Source: Veillonella sp. (GTDB lineage Bacteria > Bacillota > Negativicutes > Veillonellales > Veillonellaceae). From it: 33,215 bases of DNA. The translations under genes and the position numbers were made by a program. Below the pieces are notes generated by a model that made no database searches, was not told the DNA's origin, and saw only the letters and a program-made list of their open reading frames with translations. The stretch's first letter is position 1. Every line of letters begins with the position of its first letter. The stretch spans positions 1 through 33,215 of the forward strand of contig NZ_DXLG01000002.1 of NCBI RefSeq assembly GCF_019414865.1, given 5' to 3'. Positions 14,991 to 23,594 of this stretch are shown in pieces.

Positions 14991-15893
14991 ATGAAACCAT
15001 TGGGTAAACGGATTGCAATGGCTGTGTTGTGTGCGGTTACATTGACATCTCCCTTATTGTTGAGCGGTTGTAGTATGTCGGAGCTATGGCAGGGCACTGA
15101 ACAGAGTCGCAAGGAAATTGCGCAGCGGTCTGAGCAGGATCAGGTACAATTGTTTAATCAATATGTAAAAGCTGTAAGCCGATTTAATCGCATGGCTGTA
15201 ATGTTTGATTATGCGAATAGGCCAACTCTTAATGAGTTAAAAGCGGGGCAGCATTTAACTGTATTTAATGCACCAAACTTTAAACAGCTACAAAAAGAAT
15301 TAGAAGAGGCTAAGCAAGCAGGTGTTCCTTATGATGAAATGAAGGAGCCTTTAGATAAGCTACTTTCAAAATTGAACGAAATAACACCGGTTGCGGAAGA
15401 GCTCGATGCATACTATAAATCTAAAGGGTATACTACAGATAACTATGCTAAGGAGCAACAATTAGGTCCTAAATATGTTCAGTTATATGAACAATTTATT
15501 CCTATTTATGCTGACTTTGATAATTTAATGCATAAGATTAACACGGACCGATTGCAACAACGATTACAACAATTGCGCGATGCAGGTAAGAAAAATGCAG
15601 CCGCTGCACAAGAGGTTTCTTTGCGACTTACTGCAGTCCTAGAAAAGCTAGATAGTGAAAAAGAACCAGATGTAAATGCGATCAATCAAGAGCTACAAGC
15701 TATTGGTGATTTAGCGAATGGGATTTCTAGCCCTAAGTATGACCCTGTTAAGACCTCTGTAAACTCTACGATTGGTGCGATCCGTACCTATATGGGATCC
15801 AAACAAGATAACGATTATAAACATATGGTTGAGGCCTATAACCGTTATATTTCCAATATGAATACAACTAATATGAATGAATTGGATCAATAG
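14991..15893 (+). CDS. DUF3829-like lipoprotein, copy 1
   Basis: The 300-residue protein begins with a lipoprotein signal (MKPLGKRIAMAVLCAV...LLSGC, lipobox about residues 22-26). The rest is helical and rich in Gln, Lys, Asp and Asn, resembling the DUF3829 family of bacterial lipoproteins with unknown function. Conserved stretches shared with the second copy at 23595-24485 include DNYAKEQQLGPKYVQLY, GKKNAAAAQEV and the end (E-S/A-Y-N-x-x-I...N...M-N-x-L-D). The start at 14991 follows AAGGAGAG; the upstream in-frame ATG lacks a signal. It stands alone, and degenerate repeats and a terminator follow it. The envelope location is firm; the role is unknown. Confidence 0.75.
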   Translation: MKPLGKRIAMAVLCAVTLTSPLLLSGCSMSELWQGTEQSRKEIAQRSEQDQVQLFNQYVKAVSRFNRMAVMFDYANRPTLNELKAGQHLTVFNAPNFKQLQKELEEAKQAGVPYDEMKEPLDKLLSKLNEITPVAEELDAYYKSKGYTTDNYAKEQQLGPKYVQLYEQFIPIYADFDNLMHKINTDRLQQRLQQLRDAGKKNAAAAQEVSLRLTAVLEKLDSEKEPDVNAINQELQAIGDLANGISSPKYDPVKTSVNSTIGAIRTYMGSKQDNDYKHMVEAYNRYISNMNTTNMNELDQ

Positions 15894-16010
15894 AGTTAAT
15901 ACGTTTTAAGATGGATACGTTATATATGAGTTAATATAAGTATGAGCATCATATAAGCGTAACTTAGTGTGGATATTATATAAGCATAAGTTAATGTAAG
16001 TATTATATAT
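15893..16010. repeat. Degenerate tandem repeats after lipoprotein copy 1
   Basis: Two units of about 35 bases begin GAGTTAATA at 15893 and 15928. Two shorter derivatives with TTAGTGT and GTTAATGTAAG follow, all containing ATATAAGCRTAA-like words. Copies are imperfect, so this is an old expansion. No gene is visible. Confidence 0.35.
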
Positions 16011-16054
16011 AAAAAGCTGTATCGAATGAGGATATCATTTGATACAGCTTTTTT
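16011..16054 (+). terminator. Terminator between lipoprotein copy 1 and rarD
   Basis: AAAAAGCTGTATCGAATG (16011-16028) pairs with CATTTGATACAGCTTTTTT (16036-16054) with one G-U pair. A/T runs on both sides make it usable in both directions, fitting its place between convergent genes. Confidence 0.85.
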
Positions 16055-16083
16055 AGTTGATTATTATATTGTTAGTATATTAC

Positions 16084-16980
16084 TTACTTTTTTAGGCTAA
16101 TGCGCGTTGTAATTTGATTTGACAATGAAAACAACACTAAGGCTATCCAGATACAACCAAAGGCGATCATTTGTGGTGTACCAAAGCTTTCACCAAAGTA
16201 GAAAATAGCTAGCAACAAGGCAATGGTAGGGGAGACATATTGTAGGAAGCCTAGTAGGTTGAGCGGCAATAGTTGGGCTCCATAGGAGAATAGCACCAAT
16301 GGAACCGATGTTGTTAGACCGCAGGCTATGAGTAGCATGGACGTATACCAGTCTGTGCTGAAATAGGACCATACTGTATTATCGATCATGATCGTATAGA
16401 GTAAGGCTAGCGGTGTTAATAGCCAAGCCTCAAAGGCGATGCTCGTAAAGGGAGAGATGAGTAGTTTCTTTTTGACGACCCCATAGAGGCCAAAGGAAAC
16501 GGCGAGGATCATCGACACTAACGGCAAGGATCCCACTTGATAGGTGAGCAAGGCGATGCCGATGGTAGCGATGAGAACACTTAGCTTTTTTGGTACAGAT
16601 AGAACCTCTTTAAATAGGATGACACCTAACACCACATTGAAGAGTGGGTTGATGTAATAGCCAAGGCTCGTGTCCATAACTTGGTTGTTGGCGATGGCCC
16701 AAATGTAGGTAAACCAATTTACGCTGATGATGACTGATGCCATCAACAGTAGTAATAGTTGTGAACGCTGTTCTTTTAGTAATTGAAAGTCCTTTTTGAA
16801 CTGTTTAAAATGTAGGCCAAATACGACGATGGCCATGCAAATGCCTGACCAGATAATGCGCTGTGCCAGTATATTATATGGTGAAACATGGTTTAATAAT
16901 GCCCAATAGAGAGGGAGTAAGCCCCAGATGATATAGCAACTAAGGGCTGTTATTAGACCTTTTTTACTTGTATGCTCCAT
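16084..16980 (-). CDS. rarD: RarD-type EamA (DMT) transporter
   Basis: The 298-residue protein has ten hydrophobic segments in two EamA repeats. The N-terminus shows the RarD signature: a short cytosolic start, then YIIWGLLPLYWALL and LAQRIIWS. The middle MDTSLGYYINPLFNVVLGVILFKE and the later LPLNLLGFLQYVSPTIALLLA are also characteristic. RarD proteins are inner-membrane drug/metabolite carriers named after chloramphenicol sensitivity; the natural substrate is not known. AAGGAGG lies 6 bases before the ATG. It is a single gene on the minus strand, divergent from the riboswitch-mut operon. Confidence 0.88.
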   Translation of the reverse strand: MEHTSKKGLITALSCYIIWGLLPLYWALLNHVSPYNILAQRIIWSGICMAIVVFGLHFKQFKKDFQLLKEQRSQLLLLLMASVIISVNWFTYIWAIANNQVMDTSLGYYINPLFNVVLGVILFKEVLSVPKKLSVLIATIGIALLTYQVGSLPLVSMILAVSFGLYGVVKKKLLISPFTSIAFEAWLLTPLALLYTIMIDNTVWSYFSTDWYTSMLLIACGLTTSVPLVLFSYGAQLLPLNLLGFLQYVSPTIALLLAIFYFGESFGTPQMIAFGCIWIALVLFSLSNQITTRISLKK

Positions 16981-17003
16981 AATGCCTCCTTGTGATTGTA
17001 TTC

Positions 17004-17012
17004 ATTATATCA
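17004..17012 (-). promoter_or_regulatory. Extended -10 promoter of rarD
   Basis: On the minus strand the bases read TGATATAAT, an extended -10 like those at several other genes in the window, about 25 bases before the rarD start. No clear -35 is present. Confidence 0.5.
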
Positions 17013-17186
17013 CGCATTGTGGGTGCGTTTGTGCGTGGGCTTAGATCTTATGATGATTTGTACTCGATTTATAACTCGATTTGCAGACAATGAATACGTA
17101 TATTTGAAAGTGATGAGTTTTTGTCATTTTAAATATGCATTAGTTATAACCTAAAATTTGATACTTATGATTAACTGTTATGTTCA

Positions 17187-17216
17187 TTGACTTTGTGCAT
17201 AATCTTACACTATATT
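17187..17216 (+). promoter_or_regulatory. Promoter of the cobalamin-riboswitch transcript
   Basis: TTGACT (17187-17192), an 18-base spacer and TATATT (17211-17216) would start transcription near 17223, right before the aptamer. The gap 17017-17186 before it shows nothing else that I can name. Confidence 0.55.
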
Positions 17217-17224
17217 GGTCTTAG

Positions 17225-17395
17225 AACAACGAATATAGAGAATAGGTGTCGCAAGACTTAATAGAGAAATCGGTACAAGCCGATGCGGTCCCGCCACTGT
17301 AAGGACGAGCCTGCTTTCAAAAATGTCACTGGAGCAATCTGGGAAGGCGAAAGCAAGGCGATGAGCCCGAGCCAGGAGAACTGCCTATTTGATAA
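17225..17395 (+). promoter_or_regulatory. Cobalamin riboswitch aptamer
   Basis: The conserved parts of the cobalamin aptamer appear in order: AATAGGTG at the P1/P2 side (17232-17239), AAATCGGTACAAGCCGATGC, the core GGTCCCGCCACTGTAAGGA (17287-17305), and the 3' part GAGCCAGGAGAACTGCC with CCTATT closing P1 (17384-17389). This is the aptamer for adenosyl- or methylcobalamin. It lies about 300 bases upstream of mutA on the same strand. Two hairpins follow, the second a terminator, so control by transcription termination is expected. Confidence 0.93.
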
Positions 17396-17433
17396 TCACC
17401 GTTATGTACCTACGAGCGATAGGAAGGGGATTG

Positions 17434-17469
17434 AAGTATGCTGGTTTCAGTGTTTTTTGGCATACTTTT
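17434..17469 (+). promoter_or_regulatory. Hairpin in the riboswitch expression platform
   Basis: AAGTATGC (17434-17441) pairs perfectly with GCATACTT (17460-17467) around an 18-base loop, and a TTTT follows. It may be a weak terminator or part of the switch between the aptamer and the stronger terminator at 17484. Confidence 0.5.
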
Positions 17470-17483
17470 CAACAAGGAACCTT

Positions 17484-17513
17484 ACGTGTCACTTTTGGGT
17501 GGCACGTTTTTTT
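17484..17513 (+). terminator. Riboswitch terminator upstream of mutA
   Basis: ACGTGTCAC (17484-17492) pairs with GTGGCACGT (17499-17507), one G-U pair, followed by seven T. The bases just before and within its left arm (CCTTACGTG, 17480-17488) can also pair with the conserved aptamer core CACTGTAAGG (17295-17304) with one bulge. About 180 further bases without an obvious gene separate it from mutA. Confidence 0.8.
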
Positions 17514-17696
17514 ATTGCCCTTGAAAGTGACTGTTGAGCATATGCATCAGGCTTTATTGTTAGTAAACTGATGGACACAGATTTGAGGTTGATGTGATCC
17601 ATAGATAAGAAAGCTTTGGTGGTGTATAAGCATAACAATTGTAGGTACGGTGCGCTGTTTCTCGGTATGGTTTCGAGTTGAAAAGGAGGCACATAT

Positions 17697-19859
17697 ATGT
17701 CTGACAAAAAGACTTCAAAGGATGCTGAACGCGATCTATTAGCTCCTGTATCCTTTGATGAATTTGAGAAACCTACGTATGAACAATGGCAGGCAGAGGT
17801 TGAAAAGGCGTTAAAGGGTGGCGACTTCCACAAGAAGATGTTCACGAAAACCTATGAAGGTATTACGTTGCAGCCGATTTACACACCTGCATTGCATGCA
17901 GAAGCAATTCCAAAGGGCGTATACCCTGGGGCAGGCGAGTTCCTACGTGGCACGAAGGCAAGTGGTTATATTAAAGACTCTTGGGGTGTATCCCAATATG
18001 TAGATGACTCTTTGCCTAAAGATGCTAATCATGCAAGTTTATACGAGATTGTAAAAGGTGGCACTATTCACAACATCCGCCTAGATGAAGCAACACGTCA
18101 TGATCAAGACGTGCAAGTAGGCGCATCTGTTGGCGTTGGTGGTACATCTGTATCCACCATGGATGACTGCAAACAATTGATCGACCGCTTCAATCTGAAG
18201 GAAAATCCTTTGTATATTGAAACTGGTGCTTCTGCAGCCATCTTGCTTGGCATGTTAGCGGCTACAGTGAAAGGGGCTAAAAAACAAACGTCTGATTTGA
18301 AAGGTCTCGTTGGTGCCGATCCTATCGGTGTTTTGGCAAAAGATGGTGCTTTGCACATTTCCTTAGATACAGCTTTTGATGAAATGGCACATACTGTTGT
18401 ATGGGCTAAAGAGCAAGCTCCAGAGCTTAAAACAGTGCTTGTATCCGGTGATGTATACGCTAATGGCGGCGCTAACGATGTGCAAGAGGTTGCCTATGCA
18501 TTGGCAACGGCTGTGTGCTATGTGCGTCAACTAGCGCAACGCAACATCGACATTCACACCATCGCGAAGAGCATGATGTTCACATTCTCCTTAGGTGCTA
18601 ACTTCTTTATGGAAATCGCTAAATTACGTGCGTTACGCGTACTTTGGGCTCGCATTATGGAAGCTTTCGGTGCTGAAAAAGCGGACCGCGCCGTTCATGT
18701 ACACGGCAGAACATCGGCTTTCACAAAAACTGTATACGACCCATATGTAAACTTGTTGCGCAATACAACACAAGCATTCTCTGGCGTTGTAGGCGGTTTG
18801 AACAGCCTTGAAGTATCTCCGTTTGACCAACCAATTCGCAAAGCAGACGATTTCTCTCGCCGTATTGCCCGTAACATCCAAGTTATGTTGCAAACTGAAT
18901 TCGAGTTGCGCCAACCTGTGGACCCTGTAGGCGGTTCCTGGTACGTGGAAACATTGGCTGCTGAACTATGTGAAAAAATCTGGGCTGAGTTCCAAACTAT
19001 TGAGTCTAAAGGCGGCATTATTGCAGCGTTGAAAGAAGGCTATCCTCAAGCTCAAGTTAAAGCCATTCTCGATGAACGCTTTAAGAACCTTGCATTCCGT
19101 AAGGATGTTGCAGTTGGTAACAACATGTATGCGAACATGACGGAAGAATTGCTTGATCCTAAACCAGAAAATCAAGAAACATTGCGTCAAAAACGAGCTG
19201 CTCAAATCGATGAGTACTTGGCAGGTGCAGAGGCTGATGCGGTTGTGAAAGCACAGGCTACTCTAGAAGCAAGTACAACAGAACCAGGTGCGTTGATAGG
19301 CCTTATCGAGCTTGGAGCATTACAGAAATTGACAATCCGTCAAATCCGTAAGGCTTTAGATGCAGGCGATATTGCTTCTGAAACAATCGAACCAATTACA
19401 GCACATCGCTGGACTGAACAATTTGAAGCACTTCGTATGCGCACTGAAGCGTATAAACAACGTACGAAAGATAATGTGAAGGTGTTCTTGGCTAATATGG
19501 GCCCAATCCCTCAACATAAACCTCGTGCGGACTTCTCCACAGGCTTCTTCGAAGTAGGTGCTTTTGAAGTTATTAAAAATGATGGACATGAAACAACGGC
19601 TGATGCGGCGAAGGCTGCTCGTGAAAGTGGTGCCGATGTTGTCGTTATCTGTTCCACAGATGATACATATCCAGAATTAGTACCACCACTCGCTAAAGAG
19701 TTGAAAGAAACTATGCCGAATGTAACAGTTATTTTGGCAGGGGCGCCTCCTAAGGACCTTGAGCCTGTATACCGTGAAGCTGGCGTAGACGACTTCATTT
19801 CCGTTCGTGCAAATTGCTACGAAATCTTACATACGTTACAAGATAAGAAAGGGATGTGA
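17697..19859 (+). CDS. mutA: Methylmalonyl-CoA mutase small (beta) subunit
   Basis: The 720-residue protein has the mutase TIM-barrel domain and a C-terminal flavodoxin-like domain from about residue 600. That C-terminal domain resembles a B12-binding fold but lacks the DxHxxG cobalamin motif (the stretch after VFLANMGPIPQHKP has none). This is the known difference between the non-catalytic MutA and MutB. Together with MutB it forms the heterodimer that interconverts succinyl-CoA and (R)-methylmalonyl-CoA, the carbon-skeleton step of propionate formation. AAAAGGAGG supports the start. It heads the operon mutA-mutB-meaB downstream of a cobalamin riboswitch and is somewhat longer than the Propionibacterium subunit as I remember it. 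Confidence 0.93.
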   Translation: MSDKKTSKDAERDLLAPVSFDEFEKPTYEQWQAEVEKALKGGDFHKKMFTKTYEGITLQPIYTPALHAEAIPKGVYPGAGEFLRGTKASGYIKDSWGVSQYVDDSLPKDANHASLYEIVKGGTIHNIRLDEATRHDQDVQVGASVGVGGTSVSTMDDCKQLIDRFNLKENPLYIETGASAAILLGMLAATVKGAKKQTSDLKGLVGADPIGVLAKDGALHISLDTAFDEMAHTVVWAKEQAPELKTVLVSGDVYANGGANDVQEVAYALATAVCYVRQLAQRNIDIHTIAKSMMFTFSLGANFFMEIAKLRALRVLWARIMEAFGAEKADRAVHVHGRTSAFTKTVYDPYVNLLRNTTQAFSGVVGGLNSLEVSPFDQPIRKADDFSRRIARNIQVMLQTEFELRQPVDPVGGSWYVETLAAELCEKIWAEFQTIESKGGIIAALKEGYPQAQVKAILDERFKNLAFRKDVAVGNNMYANMTEELLDPKPENQETLRQKRAAQIDEYLAGAEADAVVKAQATLEASTTEPGALIGLIELGALQKLTIRQIRKALDAGDIASETIEPITAHRWTEQFEALRMRTEAYKQRTKDNVKVFLANMGPIPQHKPRADFSTGFFEVGAFEVIKNDGHETTADAAKAARESGADVVVICSTDDTYPELVPPLAKELKETMPNVTVILAGAPPKDLEPVYREAGVDDFISVRANCYEILHTLQDKKGM

Positions 19860-19863
19860 GCTC

Positions 19864-22053
19864 ATGTTTAAAAATCCAGACTTCTCCTCTCTTGGCTTGG
19901 GATCTCAGTCGCCGACATCTCGCGATGCATGGCTTGCTGAACTTCAAAAAGAAACAGGAAAAAGCTTTGAAGATTTATATAATACGACAATGGAGCAAAT
20001 CCAACTAAAACCTCTCTACACAGAGATGGATTATGAAGGAATGACACACCTTGACTACATGGCTGGTGTACCTCCATTCTTGCGTGGACCTTATTCCACA
20101 ATGTACGTAACTCGTCCTTGGACAGTACGTCAGTACGCTGGTTTCTCCACAGCAGAAGAATCTAATGCGTTCTACCGTCGTAACTTGGCAGCGGGCCAAA
20201 AAGGTTTGTCTATCGCCTTTGACCTTGCCACACATCGTGGTTACGACTCCGACCATCCTCGCGTAGTAGGTGACGTTGGTAAAGCCGGTGTTGCGGTAGA
20301 CTCCATCCTCGATATGGAAATTCTGTTCTCCGGTATTCCTCTCGACCAAATGTCCGTATCCATGACAATGAACGGCGCCGTATTGCCTGTCATGGCGTTC
20401 TACATCCTAGCTGGTGAAGAACAAGGCGTTGATAAAAAGGTTATGGCTGGTACAATCCAAAATGATATCTTGAAAGAATTCATGGTACGTAATACCTATA
20501 TTTACCCTCCAGCTACGTCCATGCGCATTATCGGTGATATCTTTGCGTACACTTCTCAGTACATGCCTAAATTCAACAGTATCTCCATTTCTGGCTACCA
20601 TATGCAAGAAGCAGGCGCTACGGCAGATATCGAATTAGGTTACACCTTGGCCGATGGTCTTGAATACATCCGTACCGGTGTAAATGCAGGCCTTCACGTA
20701 GATAAATTCGCGCCACGTTTGTCCTTCTTCTGGGCAATCGGTAAAAACTACTTCATGGAAGTAGCGAAAATGCGTGCAGCTCGTATGTTGTGGGCTAAGA
20801 TTATTAAGAGCTTCGGTTCTGAAAATCCTAAATCCATGGCTCTTCGTACACATAGCCAAACATCTGGTTGGTCCTTAACAGAACAAGATCCATTCAACAA
20901 CGTAGCTCGTACATGTATGGAAGCGATGGGTGCTGCATTGGGCCATACCCAATCTCTACATACCAATGCGCTTGATGAAGCTATTGCGTTGCCTACGGAC
21001 TTCTCTGCTCGTATTGCCCGTAATACTCAGCTTTACATTCAAGATGAAACTAAGGTATGTAAAGTTATCGACCCATGGGGCGGTTCCTACTACGTAGAAG
21101 CCTTGACTGATGAATTGATTCGCCGTGCTTGGGGTCATATCCAAGAAATCGAATCCCTTGGCGGTATGGCGAAAGCGATTGATACTGGTCTTCCTAAGAT
21201 GCGTATCGAAGAAGCGGCAGCTCGTCGCCAAGCTCGTATCGACTCTGGCCGTGAAGCAATTATTGGTATCAATAAATATCGTCTAGATAAAGAAGATCCA
21301 TTGGATATCCTCGACGTAGATAACACGGCTGTACGAGAAGCGCAAATCCGTCGTCTCGAACAATTGCGTGCTAACCGTGATGAAGATAAGGTTCAATCCT
21401 GCCTCGAAGCGATTACCAATGCTACAGAATCCGGGGAAGGCAACTTGCTTGCTCTTGCACTTGAAGCTGCTCGTGCTCGTGCATCCTTAGGTGAAATTTC
21501 CTTTGCTGTTGAAAAAGTTTGCGGTCGTCATAAAGCGGTTATCCGCTCTATTTCCGGTGTATACTCCAGCGAATACGAAGATGACGATGTTATCAAAGAA
21601 GTACGTCAAATGGCAGATGACTTCGAAGAACTCGAAGGTCGTCGCCCTCGTATCATGATTGCGAAGATGGGCCAAGATGGTCATGACCGCGGTGCCAAAG
21701 TTATCGCTACATCCTTCGCGGATATGGGCTTTGATGTGGATATCGGACCTTTGTTCCAAACTCCAGAAGAAACAGCTCAAGATGCGGTGGATAATGACGT
21801 TCACATCGTCGGATTCAGTTCCCTTGCGGCAGGTCACAAAACATTGTTACCTCAACTTGTGGAAGAGCTCAACAAACGAGGTCGTGGAGATATTTTGGTT
21901 GCCATTGGTGGCGTAATCCCTGCTCAGGACTATGAATTCCTACGCGAACATGGCGCAGTGGCTATCTTTGGCCCTGGTACAGTCTTGCCTGTAGCGGCTA
22001 AGAAATTGCTAGAAACATTGACTAGTCACGTTCAAGACGAGTCTAATGACTGA
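19864..22053 (+). CDS. mutB: Methylmalonyl-CoA mutase large (alpha) subunit, cobalamin-binding
   Basis: The 729-residue catalytic subunit has the substrate barrel (YMAGVPPFLRGPYSTMY, RPWTVRQYAGF, AFDLATHRGYDSDHPRV) and the C-terminal cobalamin domain. That domain carries D605-G-H607-D-R-G610, whose histidine coordinates cobalt, followed by GFSSLAAGHKTL and GGVIPAQDY. Length matches the usual 720-730. The ATG at 19864 lies 4 bases after the mutA stop, with GGGATGTGAG as ribosome site; translation is probably coupled. Its end overlaps the meaB start by 8 bases. All catalytic signatures appear intact. Confidence 0.95.
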   Translation: MFKNPDFSSLGLGSQSPTSRDAWLAELQKETGKSFEDLYNTTMEQIQLKPLYTEMDYEGMTHLDYMAGVPPFLRGPYSTMYVTRPWTVRQYAGFSTAEESNAFYRRNLAAGQKGLSIAFDLATHRGYDSDHPRVVGDVGKAGVAVDSILDMEILFSGIPLDQMSVSMTMNGAVLPVMAFYILAGEEQGVDKKVMAGTIQNDILKEFMVRNTYIYPPATSMRIIGDIFAYTSQYMPKFNSISISGYHMQEAGATADIELGYTLADGLEYIRTGVNAGLHVDKFAPRLSFFWAIGKNYFMEVAKMRAARMLWAKIIKSFGSENPKSMALRTHSQTSGWSLTEQDPFNNVARTCMEAMGAALGHTQSLHTNALDEAIALPTDFSARIARNTQLYIQDETKVCKVIDPWGGSYYVEALTDELIRRAWGHIQEIESLGGMAKAIDTGLPKMRIEEAAARRQARIDSGREAIIGINKYRLDKEDPLDILDVDNTAVREAQIRRLEQLRANRDEDKVQSCLEAITNATESGEGNLLALALEAARARASLGEISFAVEKVCGRHKAVIRSISGVYSSEYEDDDVIKEVRQMADDFEELEGRRPRIMIAKMGQDGHDRGAKVIATSFADMGFDVDIGPLFQTPEETAQDAVDNDVHIVGFSSLAAGHKTLLPQLVEELNKRGRGDILVAIGGVIPAQDYEFLREHGAVAIFGPGTVLPVAAKKLLETLTSHVQDESND

Positions 22054-23299
22054 TAACAAACGGCCTACCCCGGACGTATTGCATACGACTCAGGATGCTA
22101 CCTTCACCACTGGTGAAGGCAAGGCCCCTGAATTAGGTGTAAAAAACGCAAGCGCCGAGGGTAGTACCTACCGTCCCGATTGGGTGCCAGAAGATGCGAA
22201 GAAAGATGATACCTTTGCGTGTCATGTAATGAAAGGCGTCAAGGAAATGCACGATGGCCTCTTGTCTAGCTCCGCTCATCTGGCTCCGTCGGTACGTCCC
22301 GTACAGCGGCGAAAGAAGTTAACTGTCGCTGATTATGTACGCGGTATCGAGCAGGGGGACCGCGTTATACTTTCACGGGCTATTACGTTAGTAGAAAGTA
22401 ATAATAAGGAACACTTTAAATTAGCTCAACAAGTATTGCAAGCTATATTGCCTCGCACGGGCAAGGCGTTGCGCATCGGTATTACTGGTGTGCCTGGGGC
22501 CGGTAAAAGTACATTTATTGAAGCCTTTGGCAATATGCTCATTGAAGCAGGTTACAAGGTAGCCGTACTTGCTGTAGACCCTACGAGCCAAGTCACAAAG
22601 GGCAGTATTTTGGGCGATAAGACGCGGATGGAAACATTGACGAAACATCCTGACGCGTATATCCGTCCATCGCCGGCAGGTGGTACACTAGGCGGTGTAG
22701 CTCGTAAAAGTAGAGAGACCATGCTACTTTGCGAGGCTGCTGGATACGATATCATTCTCGTTGAAACCGTTGGGGTTGGGCAAAGTGAAGTTACCGTGCG
22801 TTCCATGGTAGATTTCTTTATGCTCATCGTATTAACAGGTGCAGGCGATGAATTACAAGGCATCAAAAAAGGCGTTATGGAGCTGGCCGATGCTATTGTG
22901 GTCAACAAGGCTGATGGGGATAACCTCAAGCGCGCTCTCATCGCTCGTAGCGATTACGATCGGATGTTGCATTACATTCGTCCTGCTACGGAAAAATGGA
23001 AAACCCAAGCCTACACTTGCTCAGCCGTTACAAAGGATGGCCTCGATGAATTGTGGGATGTAATCCAAGAATTTACTGAACAAGGCAAAGAAAATGGGGT
23101 CTTCTTAAAACGCCGTCAAGAACAATCCCTCCGTTGGGTACGCGATATGATTGACGAACACTTGCACAACCTATTCTTTAATAATGTCGTCATTCAAGGT
23201 CGTATGGGCGAAGTGGAAGCAGCCGTCTTAGATGGTGAAATGAGCGAATCTCAAGCCGTTGAAGAATTAATTGGCGTTTTCGATAAGTCCATTAAATAA
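22046..23299 (+). CDS. meaB: Methylmalonyl-CoA mutase-associated GTPase MeaB
   Basis: This 417-residue G3E GTPase of the MeaB/ArgK group has Walker A GVPGAGKST (Lys about 154), VDPTSQVTKGSILGDKTRM, the switch ETVGVGQSE, and NKADGDN for guanine specificity. MeaB guards and reactivates methylmalonyl-CoA mutase by gating cofactor loading, which fits its place directly after mutB. The start ATG overlaps the mutB stop by 8 bases. The family is usually about 310-335 residues; here the core begins near residue 92 (ADYVRGIEQGD), so about 80-90 extra, charged, low-complexity residues precede it. No later in-frame start with a good ribosome site is obvious. Confidence 0.9.
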   Translation: MTDNKRPTPDVLHTTQDATFTTGEGKAPELGVKNASAEGSTYRPDWVPEDAKKDDTFACHVMKGVKEMHDGLLSSSAHLAPSVRPVQRRKKLTVADYVRGIEQGDRVILSRAITLVESNNKEHFKLAQQVLQAILPRTGKALRIGITGVPGAGKSTFIEAFGNMLIEAGYKVAVLAVDPTSQVTKGSILGDKTRMETLTKHPDAYIRPSPAGGTLGGVARKSRETMLLCEAAGYDIILVETVGVGQSEVTVRSMVDFFMLIVLTGAGDELQGIKKGVMELADAIVVNKADGDNLKRALIARSDYDRMLHYIRPATEKWKTQAYTCSAVTKDGLDELWDVIQEFTEQGKENGVFLKRRQEQSLRWVRDMIDEHLHNLFFNNVVIQGRMGEVEAAVLDGEMSESQAVEELIGVFDKSIK

Positions 23300-23398
23300 G
23301 TAGATAGCTACATACCTATTTGATAAGCTGGCATAACTTATCTATTAAGACACTCCGATTAGCTATCATACTGATTTAGACATATAAGATGTATCCAG

Positions 23399-23462
23399 AA
23401 AAGGCATAGTATAAACATTACTATTGGGTTTACCCCAATGGAGATGTATACTATGCCTTTTT
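23399..23462 (+). terminator. Terminator of the mut operon
   Basis: AAAAGGCATAGTATA (23399-23413) pairs perfectly with TATACTATGCCTTTTT (23447-23462). Inside is a second stem, ATTGGG/CCCAAT, so the hairpin is long and branched. Confidence 0.85.
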
Positions 23463-23511
23463 ATGTGCTTGTGAAAGCATATTCATGAAACAAATTTCAT
23501 AAAAAATACGG

Positions 23512-23540
23512 TTGATACTTTCATAAATAACATATATGAT
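23512..23540 (+). promoter_or_regulatory. Promoter of lipoprotein copy 2
   Basis: TTGATA (23512-23517), a 17-base spacer and TATGAT (23535-23540) form a promoter; the following TGATATATAAT offers an alternative -10. Near-repeats of TTTCAT(A/G)AA lie just upstream. Confidence 0.45.
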
Positions 23541-23594
23541 ATATAATTTAATCATAAACTGTTACTTGTGTGTGATTTAAATGAGAGGGTCATT

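Noticed and set aside
17283..17571. Open frames of 60-84 codons across the riboswitch and its terminator
   Set aside because: They run through the conserved cobalamin aptamer core and the terminator hairpin, lack ribosome sites, and show no protein-like composition.
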